Source of the DNA: an uncultured Geobacteraceae bacterium
Lineage (GTDB): Bacteria; Desulfobacterota; Desulfuromonadia; Geobacterales; Pseudopelobacteraceae
Direction: 5' to 3'
Length of the DNA: 64,000 nucleotides
NCBI GenBank assembly: GCA_903875605.1
Contig: CAIQWT010000061.1
Location: 1-64,000, forward strand
Below the pieces are notes generated by a model. That model saw only the letters and a program-made list of their open reading frames with translations, had not been told where the DNA came from and searched no databases. Made by a program: the position numbers and the translations under genes. Positions within the stretch are counted from its first letter, which is position 1, and each line of letters starts with the position of its first letter. Positions 52,231 to 61,495 of the stretch are shown here, one piece after another.

Positions 52231-54228
52231 ATGTCAAGAATAGGCGTATTCATCTGCCATTGCGGCGAAAACATATCCAGAACAGTCGATGTTGAACGAG
52301 TTGCGCAGGAAATCGGCCGACTTCCCGGAGTTTCCTTCTCTACCGACTACAAATACATGTGTTCCGATCCAGGCCAGAATCTGCTCAAAAACGCAATAAA
52401 GGAGCAGAAACTCACCCATGTTGTTGTTGCTGCCTGTTCACCACGCATGCACGAGAAAACTTTCAGGAAAGCAGTAGAGGCAGCCGGCCTGAATCCTTTT
52501 CTCTGCGAAATGGCCAACATCCGCGAACATTGCTCCTGGGTGCACGAAAACAGAGAAGAAGCCACAGTTAAGGCAATAGACATCGTTGGCATGATGGTTG
52601 AGCGGGTCAAGAAAAACCGTGTCCTGCCCACCATCACCGTGCCCGTAACCAAGAGATCCCTCGTCATAGGTGGAGGCATAGCCGGCATTCAGGCAGCCCT
52701 TGATATCGCCGACTGCGGTCATGAAGTCATTCTTGTAGAGCGCGAGCCCTCTATTGGCGGTCATATGGCCCAACTCTCCGAAACCTTTCCAACTCTTGAT
52801 TGCTCACAGTGCATCATGACGCCTAAAATGGTCGATGTTGCCAATCACCCCAAAATTAAACTTTACACCTATAGTGAAATAGAACGGGTCGAAGGGTACA
52901 TCGGTAACTTTCAGGTCACTATCAAGAAAAAAGCCAGATCTGTTGATGAAGATAAATGCACCGGTTGCGGTGTCTGCATAACCAAATGCCCTCAGAAAAA
53001 GATCCCCAACAAGTTTGACTGCAACATCGGCCTGCGCAGCGCCATATATGTGCCGTTTCCTCAAGCGGTACCCAATACGCCCGTCATCGACCGTGACAAC
53101 TGTACTAAATTCAAAACCGGCAAATGCGGCGTCTGCCAGAAAGTCTGCGGCCCGGGTGCCGTTGATTTTGAGCAGCAGGATACCTTGATTGTTGAAGCCG
53201 TCGGGGCAATAGTTGTTGCCACCGGCTTCGACCTTTACACCATCGATGAAAAACCGAAAGGCTCGCCAATCAAAGGCTACGGCGAATTCGGTCATGGCAA
53301 AATTCCGGATGTCATCGATGGCATGACATTCGAACGCCTTGCCTCGGCAAGCGGACCTACCGGCGGCAAAATTCTGCGTCCTTCAGACGGCAAAGAGCCG
53401 AAACAGATTGTCTTCATTCAATGCATCGGCAGCAGAGCCCGTGAAAAAGGCATCTCCTACTGTTCCAAAGTATGCTGCATGTACACAGCCAAACACACCA
53501 TGCTCTATCACCACAAAGTGCACGATGGTCAGGCCTACGTATTTTTCATGGACGCCAGAACCCCCGGTAAAAGCTACGATGAATTTTGGCGCCGCTCCAT
53601 AGAGGAAGAAGAGGCCGTCTACATAAGAGGAATGGTCTCGCGCCTATACCAGAAAGGTGACAAAGTAGTCGTCATGGGCAGCGATATTGCTGTTGGTGTT
53701 CAGGTTGAAATTGAAGCTGACATGGTAGTGCTGGCCACCGCCATACAACCACAAAAAGGTGCCGACTCCCTGGCTCAGAAGCTGGGCATATCTTACGATA
53801 AATATAATTTTTACTCAGAAGCCCATGCCAAGCTGCGTCCTGTAGAATGTGCCACTGCCGGCATCTATCTTGCCGGCGCCTGTCAAGGGCCCAAAGACAT
53901 CCCGGAGACCGTATCGCAGGCCTCAGCCGCCGCTGCCAAAGTTATGACGCTGTTCTCTAAAGACCAGTTGGAACGAGAGCCTATCGTTGCGAGGGTCAGG
54001 GAATTCGGCTGTGTCGGCTGCTTTGCCTGTAAAAAAGTCTGCGCCTATGGAGCCGTGGAAGAAAAAGAAATACGCGACCGTCAGGGTAATCTGGTTAAGA
54101 CAGTAGCCTTCGTCAACCCCGGGGTTTGCGCCGGTTGTGGTACCTGCCAGGCCACCTGCCCGTCGAAATGTGTCGAACTTGATGGTTATACAGATGAGCA
54201 GGTTATTGCAATGATTGAAGCTTTATAG
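52231..54228 (+). CDS. hdrA: HdrA-like flavin, iron-sulfur subunit
   Basis: 665 residues, typical HdrA length. The N-terminal segment GVFICHCGENISRTVD (about 5-20) and its Cys ligands bind an Fe-S cluster. The FAD-binding motif is VIGGGIAGIQAALDIAD (about 148-164), followed by the DCSQC segment. Further ferredoxin-like clusters are CTGCGVCITKC (about 247-257), CGVCQKVCG, and at the end CVGCFACKKVC and CAGCGTCQATC. I see no in-frame TGA that would suggest selenocysteine. HdrA is the flavin subunit where electron bifurcation takes place in related complexes. Confidence 0.95.
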   Translation: MSRIGVFICHCGENISRTVDVERVAQEIGRLPGVSFSTDYKYMCSDPGQNLLKNAIKEQKLTHVVVAACSPRMHEKTFRKAVEAAGLNPFLCEMANIREHCSWVHENREEATVKAIDIVGMMVERVKKNRVLPTITVPVTKRSLVIGGGIAGIQAALDIADCGHEVILVEREPSIGGHMAQLSETFPTLDCSQCIMTPKMVDVANHPKIKLYTYSEIERVEGYIGNFQVTIKKKARSVDEDKCTGCGVCITKCPQKKIPNKFDCNIGLRSAIYVPFPQAVPNTPVIDRDNCTKFKTGKCGVCQKVCGPGAVDFEQQDTLIVEAVGAIVVATGFDLYTIDEKPKGSPIKGYGEFGHGKIPDVIDGMTFERLASASGPTGGKILRPSDGKEPKQIVFIQCIGSRAREKGISYCSKVCCMYTAKHTMLYHHKVHDGQAYVFFMDARTPGKSYDEFWRRSIEEEEAVYIRGMVSRLYQKGDKVVVMGSDIAVGVQVEIEADMVVLATAIQPQKGADSLAQKLGISYDKYNFYSEAHAKLRPVECATAGIYLAGACQGPKDIPETVSQASAAAAKVMTLFSKDQLEREPIVARVREFGCVGCFACKKVCAYGAVEEKEIRDRQGNLVKTVAFVNPGVCAGCGTCQATCPSKCVELDGYTDEQVIAMIEAL

Positions 54229-54363
54229 TGGCTGTCTCACACGGAGATACGGTGTTAGCGGAGGAAGCAAGAAAAGATATACAGTGAATCCCCAAAGTTT
54301 TTAAACTTTTAATCCTGGTTTCCCCGCGTGAAACCGGTTTTCGATTTTAGATAAGGAATTTCC

Positions 54364-54864
54364 ATGCATCCTGAAAAACAAAAACATACTTTCGAACCCA
54401 AAATAATCGCTTTCGTCTGCACCTGGTGTACCTACGCCGGAGCTGATCTGGCCGGAACCAGTCGTATGCAGTACCCTTCCAACGTACGGGTGCTAAAGTT
54501 CCCCTGTACCGGTCGCATCGATCCGGTCTTTATTCTGAAGGCCTTCCAGCAGGGGGCTGATGGTGTTCTTGTCTCCGGTTGCCATCCTGGCGACTGTCAC
54601 TACATAGCCGGTAACTTCCACGCCCGCCGCCGCTTTGCAGTGTTTCGTAAATTGTTGGAATTCGTGGGTGTTGACCTTAATCGTCTGCAGTTTTCCTGGG
54701 TTTCGGCCGCCGAGGGTGGCAAATGGGTTGAGGTTGTTACCGACCTGACCGAGAAGGTGCGTAGCATGGGTCCGATGACAGAGTTTAAAGAACTGGCTCT
54801 GGAAGAACAGTGGTCCGGCACGATAGATACGCCGGAATTGCAAGAAGCGTATAACGCAATCTAA
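54364..54864 (+). CDS. flxD: MvhD/FlxD-like iron-sulfur subunit
   Basis: 166 residues. The MvhD signature is IIAFVCTWCTYAGADLAG (about 14-31), with further Cys in KFPCTGRID and SGCHPGDCHY (about 82-91), which hold a [2Fe-2S] cluster. It links HdrA to the flavin/NAD subunit. AAGGAA at 54354-54359 precedes the ATG. It is 135 nt after hdrA, and that gap shows weak inverted-repeat features. Confidence 0.93.
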   Translation: MHPEKQKHTFEPKIIAFVCTWCTYAGADLAGTSRMQYPSNVRVLKFPCTGRIDPVFILKAFQQGADGVLVSGCHPGDCHYIAGNFHARRRFAVFRKLLEFVGVDLNRLQFSWVSAAEGGKWVEVVTDLTEKVRSMGPMTEFKELALEEQWSGTIDTPELQEAYNAI

Positions 54865-55018
54865 TGGTATTCACCACAGAGAATATGAGAGCACAGACAA
54901 CATCAAAATAAAAACCGGATAATAATGGTTGACCTACCAGAGACGGTAGTTTTTACACTGTTTTTAGAATTTTGGTTTTGTTTGTGTACTTATGTGCCTC
55001 TGAGGTAAAAAGGTTTTT
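54865..55018 (+). repeat. Degenerate long inverted repeat in the flxD-flxC gap
   Basis: The left arm ACCACAGAGAATATGAGAGC and the right arm, read in reverse complement ACCTCAGAGGCACATAAG, are imperfect partners at the two ends of the gap. An inner hairpin CTACC/GGTAG is present. The A-rich end AAAAAGGTTTTT next to the flxC ATG also serves as its ribosome binding site. Confidence 0.6.
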
Positions 55019-55939
55019 ATGACAAGCTTAATTGACACAACCATCTACTCAGCCATTACTGAAGCCATAAGGGTCGAAGCAGCGCGTATCCTTTCTGAAG
55101 GTGAAGTGACCGCTGTTGTCGGCTACGCAGCCGCCCGCAGAAAAGGTTCCGCCCAGCCGATTGTCATCAATACCGCCGCTGATGCCGGACAACTGATATT
55201 TACCCCATCCTGCGTCAACAATCTTGCCGTTTATCTCACTAAAGCTAAAAAAGAAATAAGTAAAACAGGCAAGATTGGTATCGTAGTTAAAGGATGTGAC
55301 CTGAAAGCTCTGGTAGGACTGATGGGTGAATCGCAGCTAAAGCGTGAGGATATGTACCTGATCGGCGTACCCTGCATCGGAGTCCTGGCATCAACGGTTC
55401 AGCCGGCAACCGGACTTACCGCTGAAACTATTGCCCCCAAGTGTACCGAATGCGATGCCCATCTGCCACAGGGGTGTGACTTCGTACCGGCACAAACTCC
55501 GGTTGTCACCAAATTAGAGCATAAATACGCAGCCGAGATTGCCCGACTGGAAGCGTTGACCCCGGCCGAGCGCTGGGCTTACTGGAAAGAACAGTTTACC
55601 AAATGCATTAAGTGCTATGCCTGCCGCCAGGTCTGCCCATTCTGTTTCTGCGAACAGTGCCTTTGTGATCGCAACAAGCCACAGATGGTGGATACCACAC
55701 CTAGGCCTGCCGGCAACGCTGCCTGGCACATAGTTCGAGCCATGCACCTGGCCGGTAGATGCGCCGGTTGTGCCGAATGCGAACGGGTCTGCCCGATGGA
55801 TATACCTCTGAACCTCTTAAACCGTAAAATGGCCATGGAGCTAAAAGAGCTTTACGACTATGAGGCCGGCTTTGATGTGCTCGACAAGGGGCCGTTAACG
55901 ATGTTCACTGATAAAGATGATCAAAGTTTTATAAAATAA
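55019..55939 (+). CDS. flxC: FlxC-like iron-sulfur subunit
   Basis: 306 residues. The N-terminal half is a FrhB/HycB-like flavin or Fe-S-associated region with GCDLKAL and VPCIGVLAS. A Cys-rich middle (CTECDAHLPQGC) and two ferredoxin clusters follow: CIKCYACRQVCPFCFCEQC (about 198-216) and CAGCAECERVCPM (about 247-259). In HdrABC-FlxABCD complexes this protein and FlxB carry electrons between the flavin subunit and Hdr. The start is ATG at 55019 with a weak AAAAGG site. Confidence 0.87.
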   Translation: MTSLIDTTIYSAITEAIRVEAARILSEGEVTAVVGYAAARRKGSAQPIVINTAADAGQLIFTPSCVNNLAVYLTKAKKEISKTGKIGIVVKGCDLKALVGLMGESQLKREDMYLIGVPCIGVLASTVQPATGLTAETIAPKCTECDAHLPQGCDFVPAQTPVVTKLEHKYAAEIARLEALTPAERWAYWKEQFTKCIKCYACRQVCPFCFCEQCLCDRNKPQMVDTTPRPAGNAAWHIVRAMHLAGRCAGCAECERVCPMDIPLNLLNRKMAMELKELYDYEAGFDVLDKGPLTMFTDKDDQSFIK

Positions 55940-56077
55940 ATGACCATAGACTCTCCAAAGAGCCATCGAGAGCACCGAGAACGTCAAAGGCAAAAAAAGA
56001 TACAACTTTTAACCAGTCCTCAAAAGAATATGATTCTCCGTGTACCCTGTGACTCTTTGGTTTAAAAAAGGTTTTAT
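55940..56077 (+). repeat. Degenerate long inverted repeat in the flxC-flxB gap
   Basis: CCAAAGAGCCATCGAGAG (left) corresponds to the reverse complement of the right arm, CCAAAGAGTCACAGGGTA. The arms lie near the gap ends, and an A-rich AAAAAAGGTTTTAT follows to the flxB ATG. Confidence 0.62.
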
Positions 56078-57082
56078 ATGCAAAAATATATCTCACAGCA
56101 TAACCTTGACACCCTCCTCGATACCCTGATCAAGCGGGGTATCCGCGTTGTAGCCCCGCGCATGAACGCCGGTATCCCGCTCTATGAACCCCTCGGCAGT
56201 TCCGGTGAGGTAGTCAGTGATACGTTGCCGCGACGTTCTGCCAAAGAGGCTTTTTTTCCGGTTTGTGAGGACATTATGTCCTACAAAAAAGAGGGGCAGA
56301 AAGTCACGATCACTGATATCGACCCAGGTCGTTTTCCTGAAACAGTACTCTTCGGTGTACGGCCCTGCGATGCCGCTGCAATACCTGTGCTGGACGCGGT
56401 CTTCTCCTGGGATTACAAGGACGAATTTTTTCTCGAAAGAAGAAAGAAAACCACCATCATCGGATTGGCCTGCACAGCTGCAGATGATGCATGCTTCTGT
56501 ACCGCTGTGGGCCTCTCACCTTCTGCAAGCAAGGGAAGCGACCTGTTTCTGACTGCACTGGAAGGGGGCGGCTATGCCTGTGATACCTGCTCTGAAAAGG
56601 GTGAAGCTCTGATCGCCAACAATCAGGCGCTGTTCGATGGACCTTCTACTTCGAATCCCATCCCTTTCGCAGAACCGCAGACGGATACGTTTGATCTGAC
56701 CAAAGTCAAAGCCTGGCTGAATGACCACTTTGAAGACCCCCTTTGGGATGGTATTGCTACCCGTTGTGTCGGTTGCGGTGCCTGTGCCTTCGTCTGTCCG
56801 GCCTGTCACTGTTTCGATATAGTTGATGAAGGTACAGAAAAAGCCGGTAAACGTAGAAAAAACTGGGATGCCTGCGGCTTCTGGAAATTCACACACCACG
56901 CTTCGGGGCACAACCCGCGAGATCTTCAGCCTAAAAGGTACCGCAACCGCATCATGCACAAGTTTAAGTATTATGATGATAAATTCGGCCAGACCCTTTG
57001 CACCGGTTGTGGTCGCTGCGTTCGGATCTGCCCGGTCGGGATTGATATTGCCGCGATAGTGGAAGAGATAAACAAGAAATAA
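56078..57082 (+). CDS. flxB: FlxB-like iron-sulfur subunit
   Basis: 334 residues. The N-terminal part resembles the beta subunit of sulfhydrogenases (VLFGVRPCDAAAIPVLDAVF, about 87-106), with CTAADDACFC and CDTC. Two C-terminal [4Fe-4S] sites are CVGCGACAFVCPACHC (about 229-244) and CTGCGRCVRICPV (about 308-320). It should accept electrons from FlxA. The gap to flxA is 139 nt and again has a degenerate inverted repeat. Confidence 0.87.
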   Translation: MQKYISQHNLDTLLDTLIKRGIRVVAPRMNAGIPLYEPLGSSGEVVSDTLPRRSAKEAFFPVCEDIMSYKKEGQKVTITDIDPGRFPETVLFGVRPCDAAAIPVLDAVFSWDYKDEFFLERRKKTTIIGLACTAADDACFCTAVGLSPSASKGSDLFLTALEGGGYACDTCSEKGEALIANNQALFDGPSTSNPIPFAEPQTDTFDLTKVKAWLNDHFEDPLWDGIATRCVGCGACAFVCPACHCFDIVDEGTEKAGKRRKNWDACGFWKFTHHASGHNPRDLQPKRYRNRIMHKFKYYDDKFGQTLCTGCGRCVRICPVGIDIAAIVEEINKK

Positions 57083-57221
57083 ATATAACGCCGAGACGCA
57101 GAGGATATGAGAAACATTAAAAGCCGGTAAGGACACAAAACAAAGAGATTTTAGTGTTGATACTTTAAAATGTTTACTCATCTTATCTACAGCGTATAAT
57201 TTTTTAAAAAGGCCTTAAACT
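57083..57221 (+). repeat. Degenerate long inverted repeat in the flxB-flxA gap
   Basis: ATGAGAAACATT (57107-57118) matches the reverse complement of AATGTTTACTCAT (57169-57181) with one extra base. The left end reads CCGAGACGCAGAGG, like the other gaps. The A-rich end AAAAAGGCC precedes the flxA ATG. Confidence 0.58.
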
Positions 57222-58070
57222 ATGTGTGATCACACCAACAAAAACATCTATCTCCCCTACCTGGCAACTGTTGAAGAGGTTATCGACGAGACTCCAGACG
57301 TGCGTACTCTCAAGCTGGTCTTTCAGGATGAAAAGGTGCGGGACAGTTTTGTTTTTAGAGCCGGGCAGTTTGGTGAGTATTCAGCCTTTGGTGCCGGTGA
57401 GTCCACTTTCTGTATCGCATCTTCTCCGACACGAAAGGGGCACATCGAATGCTGCTTCCGTTCTGTGGGAAGGGTTACGGAAGAGTTGCGCCGCCTGGAG
57501 GTAGGTGACACCATGGGTGTTCGGGGTCCATACGGCAATTCTTTTCCAATTGAAGATTTTTATGGAAAAAACCTGGTCTTCGTCGCCGGTGGTATTGCTC
57601 TTCCGCCGCTCAGGACCTTGATCTGGAACTGTCTTGACCTGCGTGATAAGTTCGGTGACATCACCATAGTATACGGTGCCCGCACCGAAAGTGACCTGGT
57701 CTACAAACGGGAATTGCAGGAATGGCAGGAACGGGGTGACGTCCGCTTAGTGAAGACCGTTGACCCTGGCGGTAATAGCCCCGACTGGGACGGCAAAGTC
57801 GGATTTGTGCCGACAGTGCTGGAAGAGGCTGCTCCCTCTGCAGAGAACAGTATCGCTCTGGTATGCGGCCCACCCATAATGATCAAGTTTACCTTGCCGG
57901 TCTTCGAACGGTTGGGTTTCACAGACGAGCAGGTCTATACAACCCTTGAGAACCGCATGAAATGCGGCCTCGGTAAATGCGGTCGCTGCAACGTGGGTAA
58001 TGTCTATGTCTGCAAGGATGGTCCGGTGTTTACTGCTAAGCAAGTCAAAGCAATGCCTATGGAGTTTTGA
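57222..58070 (+). CDS. flxA: FlxA-like FAD/NAD(P)-binding oxidoreductase subunit
   Basis: 282 residues, ferredoxin-NADP reductase fold of the PyrK/DHODB electron-transfer type. An FAD-binding barrel (about 10-105, GQFGEYSAFG) is followed by an NAD-binding domain (VFVAGGIALPPLR near 120 and VCGPPIMIKF near 213). A [2Fe-2S] site is at the C-terminus: CGLGKCGRCNVGNVYVC (about 247-263). It oxidises or reduces NAD(P)H for the Hdr complex and ends the operon. Confidence 0.93.
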   Translation: MCDHTNKNIYLPYLATVEEVIDETPDVRTLKLVFQDEKVRDSFVFRAGQFGEYSAFGAGESTFCIASSPTRKGHIECCFRSVGRVTEELRRLEVGDTMGVRGPYGNSFPIEDFYGKNLVFVAGGIALPPLRTLIWNCLDLRDKFGDITIVYGARTESDLVYKRELQEWQERGDVRLVKTVDPGGNSPDWDGKVGFVPTVLEEAAPSAENSIALVCGPPIMIKFTLPVFERLGFTDEQVYTTLENRMKCGLGKCGRCNVGNVYVCKDGPVFTAKQVKAMPMEF

Positions 58071-58214
58071 CAAAGGTTACATTATTGTATATAATTATTC
58101 ACAATTATTGATACCCACGATATTTTTAGGTGATACTGTCTCAATCGGATGTCAGTAGCAGGTGACTTTGAAATTACAGGCTTTGCTTTAAATTATTGAA
58201 GGGATTTTGATTGC

Positions 58215-59774
58215 ATGGAAGAAGATCACGTTAATTTAACCGGTGCGGCGTGCAAAGATGATGACGCGGTAAAACAGAGCGAACAGCGCTTTCGTTCTTT
58301 TGTGGAAAACGCCAATGATGTTTTTTTTGTCCTCACCCCCTCAGGTACGTTCAGTTATGTCTCTCCTCAGTGGAAAGATTCCTTTGGTTACGAAATAGCC
58401 GATGTTGTCGGTAAACCTTTTGCGCCGTTTGTTCATCCCGACGATTTGCAGGCTTGTTATACCTTCCTCTCCAATGTTCTTGAAACCGGGGAAAAAAAAT
58501 GCGGTGTAGAGTACCGCGTGCTGCATAAAAACGGCACCTGGTTGAGCTACACTGCTAACGGTTCCCGTCTTATTGACAAGGATGGGACTGTATCGCTTAT
58601 CGGTATCGGTCGTGATATTACCGAGCAGAAACTTATCCAGAAAGAGTTGATGAAAGTGCAAAAGCTCGAGTCTCTCAGCGTCCTTGCCACTGGCATCGCT
58701 CATAATTTTAATAACGTCCTTACAGGGGTCATCGGATACATCTCTTTTGCAAGAAAACATCTTGAGGATCATGACAAAGTAAGATCACTGCTTGAAGCCG
58801 CTGAAAAATCATCAAATAGGGCTGCGAGCCTTGCCCGTCAATTACTGACATTTTCCAAGGGTGGTGTCCCGTTCAGAGAGCATACTTCTGCAGGCAATAT
58901 CGTACAGGAGTCACTCTCGCTGTTTTTGAGCGGAAGTAATATACAGGGAATAGTTGAAAATAGAACAGCTCAAACGGTCTATGTCGATAGCGAGCAGATT
59001 CACCAGGCGTTCAACAACATAGTGCTGAACTCTGTCCATGCGATGCCGCACGGAGGGAGGTTAACGGTTAATATCGATGACATCCAACTTAAAAAAGACA
59101 ATGTGTATCTCCTGAAGCATGGGGATTACGTCAGGATAACCTTTGCAGACAGCGGTTGCGGGATCGAAAAAGATCACATACAGAAAGTCTTTGACCCATA
59201 CTTTACTACCCGGACAAACGGTATAGGGCTTGGCCTGTCGACGACGCATTCCATAATCAATAAACATGGCGGACATATAGATGTAACTTCCGAAATTAAT
59301 CGTGGCTCGACCGTTACGGTAGTTTTACCCGGTTTCAATAGTAGCGATTCAGATAGCCAAGTCGAGACAGAAGAGGTTATGCATATCCCCTCCGGGCTTC
59401 CGGTTTTGATAATGGATGATGAAGAGGATATTCGGACTCTGACACTAAGCTTGTTGAGCGAATTGGGGTTTCAGGCGCAGGCCTGCTGTAATGGGGAAGA
59501 GGCGGTAGAGTCCTACAAAAAAAGCTGGGAATCAGGTTCAACTCTGCCAATTGTTATGCTTGACCTGTTGGTTGCTGATGGAATGGGAGGCGATGAGGCC
59601 GCCCGCCGTATTCTTTCTATAAACCCTGATGCCCGTCTGATAGTTTCAAGTGGTTATTCAAATATTCCGATCATGACAGACTACAAAAATTACGGGTTCC
59701 GGGCGGCAATGCCTAAGCCATATAATACCGATACCCTGCTACATGTGCTGCAGCATTTGCAGGACGCGACCTGA
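58215..59774 (+). CDS. PAS-domain hybrid histidine kinase with C-terminal receiver
   Basis: 519 residues, no membrane helix. A PAS domain (about 22-140) precedes a HisKA-type region with the phospho-His motif ATGIAHNFNNVLTGVIGY (about 157-174). The ATPase has the N box NNIVLNSVHAMP, the G boxes DSGCGIEK and GIGLGLSTTH. A receiver domain ends it (about 395-516), with the phospho-Asp in IVMLDLLVADGMGG. The AHNFNN form is typical of soluble hybrid kinases. It is 144 nt after flxA and may sense redox, but no cofactor site is evident. Confidence 0.9.
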   Translation: MEEDHVNLTGAACKDDDAVKQSEQRFRSFVENANDVFFVLTPSGTFSYVSPQWKDSFGYEIADVVGKPFAPFVHPDDLQACYTFLSNVLETGEKKCGVEYRVLHKNGTWLSYTANGSRLIDKDGTVSLIGIGRDITEQKLIQKELMKVQKLESLSVLATGIAHNFNNVLTGVIGYISFARKHLEDHDKVRSLLEAAEKSSNRAASLARQLLTFSKGGVPFREHTSAGNIVQESLSLFLSGSNIQGIVENRTAQTVYVDSEQIHQAFNNIVLNSVHAMPHGGRLTVNIDDIQLKKDNVYLLKHGDYVRITFADSGCGIEKDHIQKVFDPYFTTRTNGIGLGLSTTHSIINKHGGHIDVTSEINRGSTVTVVLPGFNSSDSDSQVETEEVMHIPSGLPVLIMDDEEDIRTLTLSLLSELGFQAQACCNGEEAVESYKKSWESGSTLPIVMLDLLVADGMGGDEAARRILSINPDARLIVSSGYSNIPIMTDYKNYGFRAAMPKPYNTDTLLHVLQHLQDAT

Positions 59775-59810
59775 TATTGGTTTCGCTTTAAATCAGTAAT
59801 CCTGCTGAGC

Positions 59811-60299
59811 CTAAGGTTTTGGCCCCAAAGCCTCTTCAATTTTCTTTTGATCAAATCCCACAATAATTCTGCCGTTGATTATAAAGGTCGGTGTGGAGTC
59901 GATTTTGTTCTTTTTGGCTATTTCTAACTGATCTTCCTGCAGTTTCGCGCCTTCCGGTGTCGATGCAAGTTGAGGCGCAGCATCCATTTTTCCTGACATA
60001 ACATCATGGTAGGCCCTGGCCTTATCCGGCATTGATAGGATGAAGCGGGCTTTCTCCTTTGCTCTGGGATGTCTGGGGAGCGGGTAGAAAAAAATATGCC
60101 GGGTCACATCTGATCGAGTCTCAAAATACTTGGAGGCCTTCCGGCAGAAGGGACAGTCCGGATCGGTGAACTCAAATACGGTCTTGGAACCGTTTCCGAT
60201 GGTAATTGATCTGGCTGTGTCAATAGGGGCAGCCGTGGCCATCGAGGCCGCAAATAACATTGTTGTTACCATAAAAAAGAGGGTGAGTTTAAGTTTCAT
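59811..60299 (-). CDS. DsbC-like thioredoxin-fold protein, exported
   Basis: 162 residues from the ATG at 60299; an ATG at 60305 is too close to GGAG. A signal peptide (about 1-22) is followed by a thioredoxin-fold domain with CPFC near residue 47, the cis-Pro segment STPTFIINGRIIVGF, and a short helical end. It is about 75 residues shorter than E. coli DsbC because the N-terminal dimerisation domain is missing. It probably shuffles or reduces disulfides in the periplasm, perhaps for cytochrome maturation. It overlaps the REC-kinase gene by 4 nt (ATGA). Confidence 0.88.
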   Translation of the reverse strand: MKLKLTLFFMVTTMLFAASMATAAPIDTARSITIGNGSKTVFEFTDPDCPFCRKASKYFETRSDVTRHIFFYPLPRHPRAKEKARFILSMPDKARAYHDVMSGKMDAAPQLASTPEGAKLQEDQLEIAKKNKIDSTPTFIINGRIIVGFDQKKIEEALGPKP

Positions 60300-61495
60300 G
60301 AACATGGCTCCGGCATTTGATTAGTGTATGAAGCGTCAGCTACATGGCAAGGGATCAGGATGAAAAATTCGCTACCGCTGTCTTCCACGCTTTCTGCCCA
60401 GATGCAGCCATTAAAGTCCTCCACAGCTTTTTTGCAGAATGCCAGGCCAAGACCAGCTCCGCCTTGTCCTCTTCTCGAGGAGTTGCCAGCTTGAACGTAG
60501 CGTTCAAAGATACAAGTCAATTCAGCGGGAGATATCCCGTTGCCGTTATCACTGACACTGATGAGAGCATAAGATTCAGGGACAGGAAAAACATTCGGAA
60601 GTACAGCATAGTGCGGTCGCTCGATGCAGTGAAGCTCACTCTGCTTAATGCTGCGGCATGAAATAGTAATGAATCCGCCTTCGGGAGTGAATTTAAGAGC
60701 ATTTCCAACAAGATTAGCAATCACCCTTGCCATTATCGAAATGTCTACTGCGATTTCAGAGGTGCTGGATTCAGCAGTCAGCGTCAGGAGAATGTTCTCC
60801 CGCTCAGCTGCAGGAAAAAAACGTCTCACAGCATCCGCCAGAATTGAAAGAGGATCAACATTTGTGATTCTGATGTTCATCCTTCCGGAATTGTAGCGCT
60901 GCATGTCAAGAAGGTTGTCGATCATTGTAACAACCTCTTCGCAACTCTCTATTGCTGATTGAAGGTAGTCGATCTGTTCACTGTTAACGGGACCCAGTCT
61001 CCCCTCTCTCATTATATCAATGGAGCCAACTACCGCGGTAATAGGGTTTTTCAGGTCGTGAGAGAGCATAAAAAAGAAATCCTCTTTTTCCTGCTCAAGC
61101 AGCTGCTTTTCCTTCAATGTACGACGGTTTGCAATTGCGCGTTCCATTCGGTGCAGTAGGTCATCAATATCAAAGGGCTTGGCGACATAATCGGCTGCCC
61201 CGGTTTTCATGCACTCTGCGACAAGATTTTCATTGCCGTGTGCTGTCATCATGATAACGGCTGAGTCAATATTTTCTGCCCGCAGACGTCTTAGTACTTC
61301 TACTCCGCTAATTCCGGTCATGCGCACATCAAGCAAAACCAGAGAGTAATTGTTGGCACGGAGCAGGTCCAGTCCGGTTTCGCCATCAGCCGCCCACTCG
61401 GTGAGGTAGCCGGATTCTCTTAGATGAAGTTTGAGAATTGTGGCGATGTCAGGCTCATCGTCAACTATAAGTATTTTATCAGGCTGTAATGACAT
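60296..61495 (-). CDS. Response regulator-histidine kinase fusion (REC-HisKA-HATPase)
   Basis: 399 residues from the ATG at 61495 (GCGGAGGG upstream); a longer frame to 61585 lies within ispD. An N-terminal receiver (about 8-125) has the acidic pair DDEPD, the phospho-Asp in VLLDVRMTG and the conserved Lys in [11 protein letters not shown]. The kinase has the H box [14 protein letters not shown] (about 152-165) and the ATP site ([20 protein letters not shown]). There is no DNA-binding output. The 5' end overlaps ispD by 17 nt. Confidence 0.92.
   Translation of the reverse strand: MSLQPDKILIVDDEPDIATILKLHLRESGYLTEWAADGETGLDLLRANNYSLVLLDVRMTGISGVEVLRRLRAENIDSAVIMMTAHGNENLVAECMKTGAADYVAKPFDIDDLLHRMERAIANRRTLKEKQLLEQEKEDFFFMLSHDLKNPITAVVGSIDIMREGRLGPVNSEQIDYLQSAIESCEEVVTMIDNLLDMQRYNSGRMNIRITNVDPLSILADAVRRFFPAAERENILLTLTAESSTSEIAVDISIMARVIANLVGNALKFTPEGGFITISCRSIKQSELHCIERPHYAVLPNVFPVPESYALISVSDNGNGISPAELTCIFERYVQAGNSSRRGQGGAGLGLAFCKKAVEDFNGCIWAESVEDSGSEFFILIPCHVADASYTNQMPEPCS

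Noticed and set aside
52231-54228. Selenocysteine in HdrA
   Set aside because: Some HdrA proteins have Sec, but the frame has no internal TGA and the Cys positions are normal codons.
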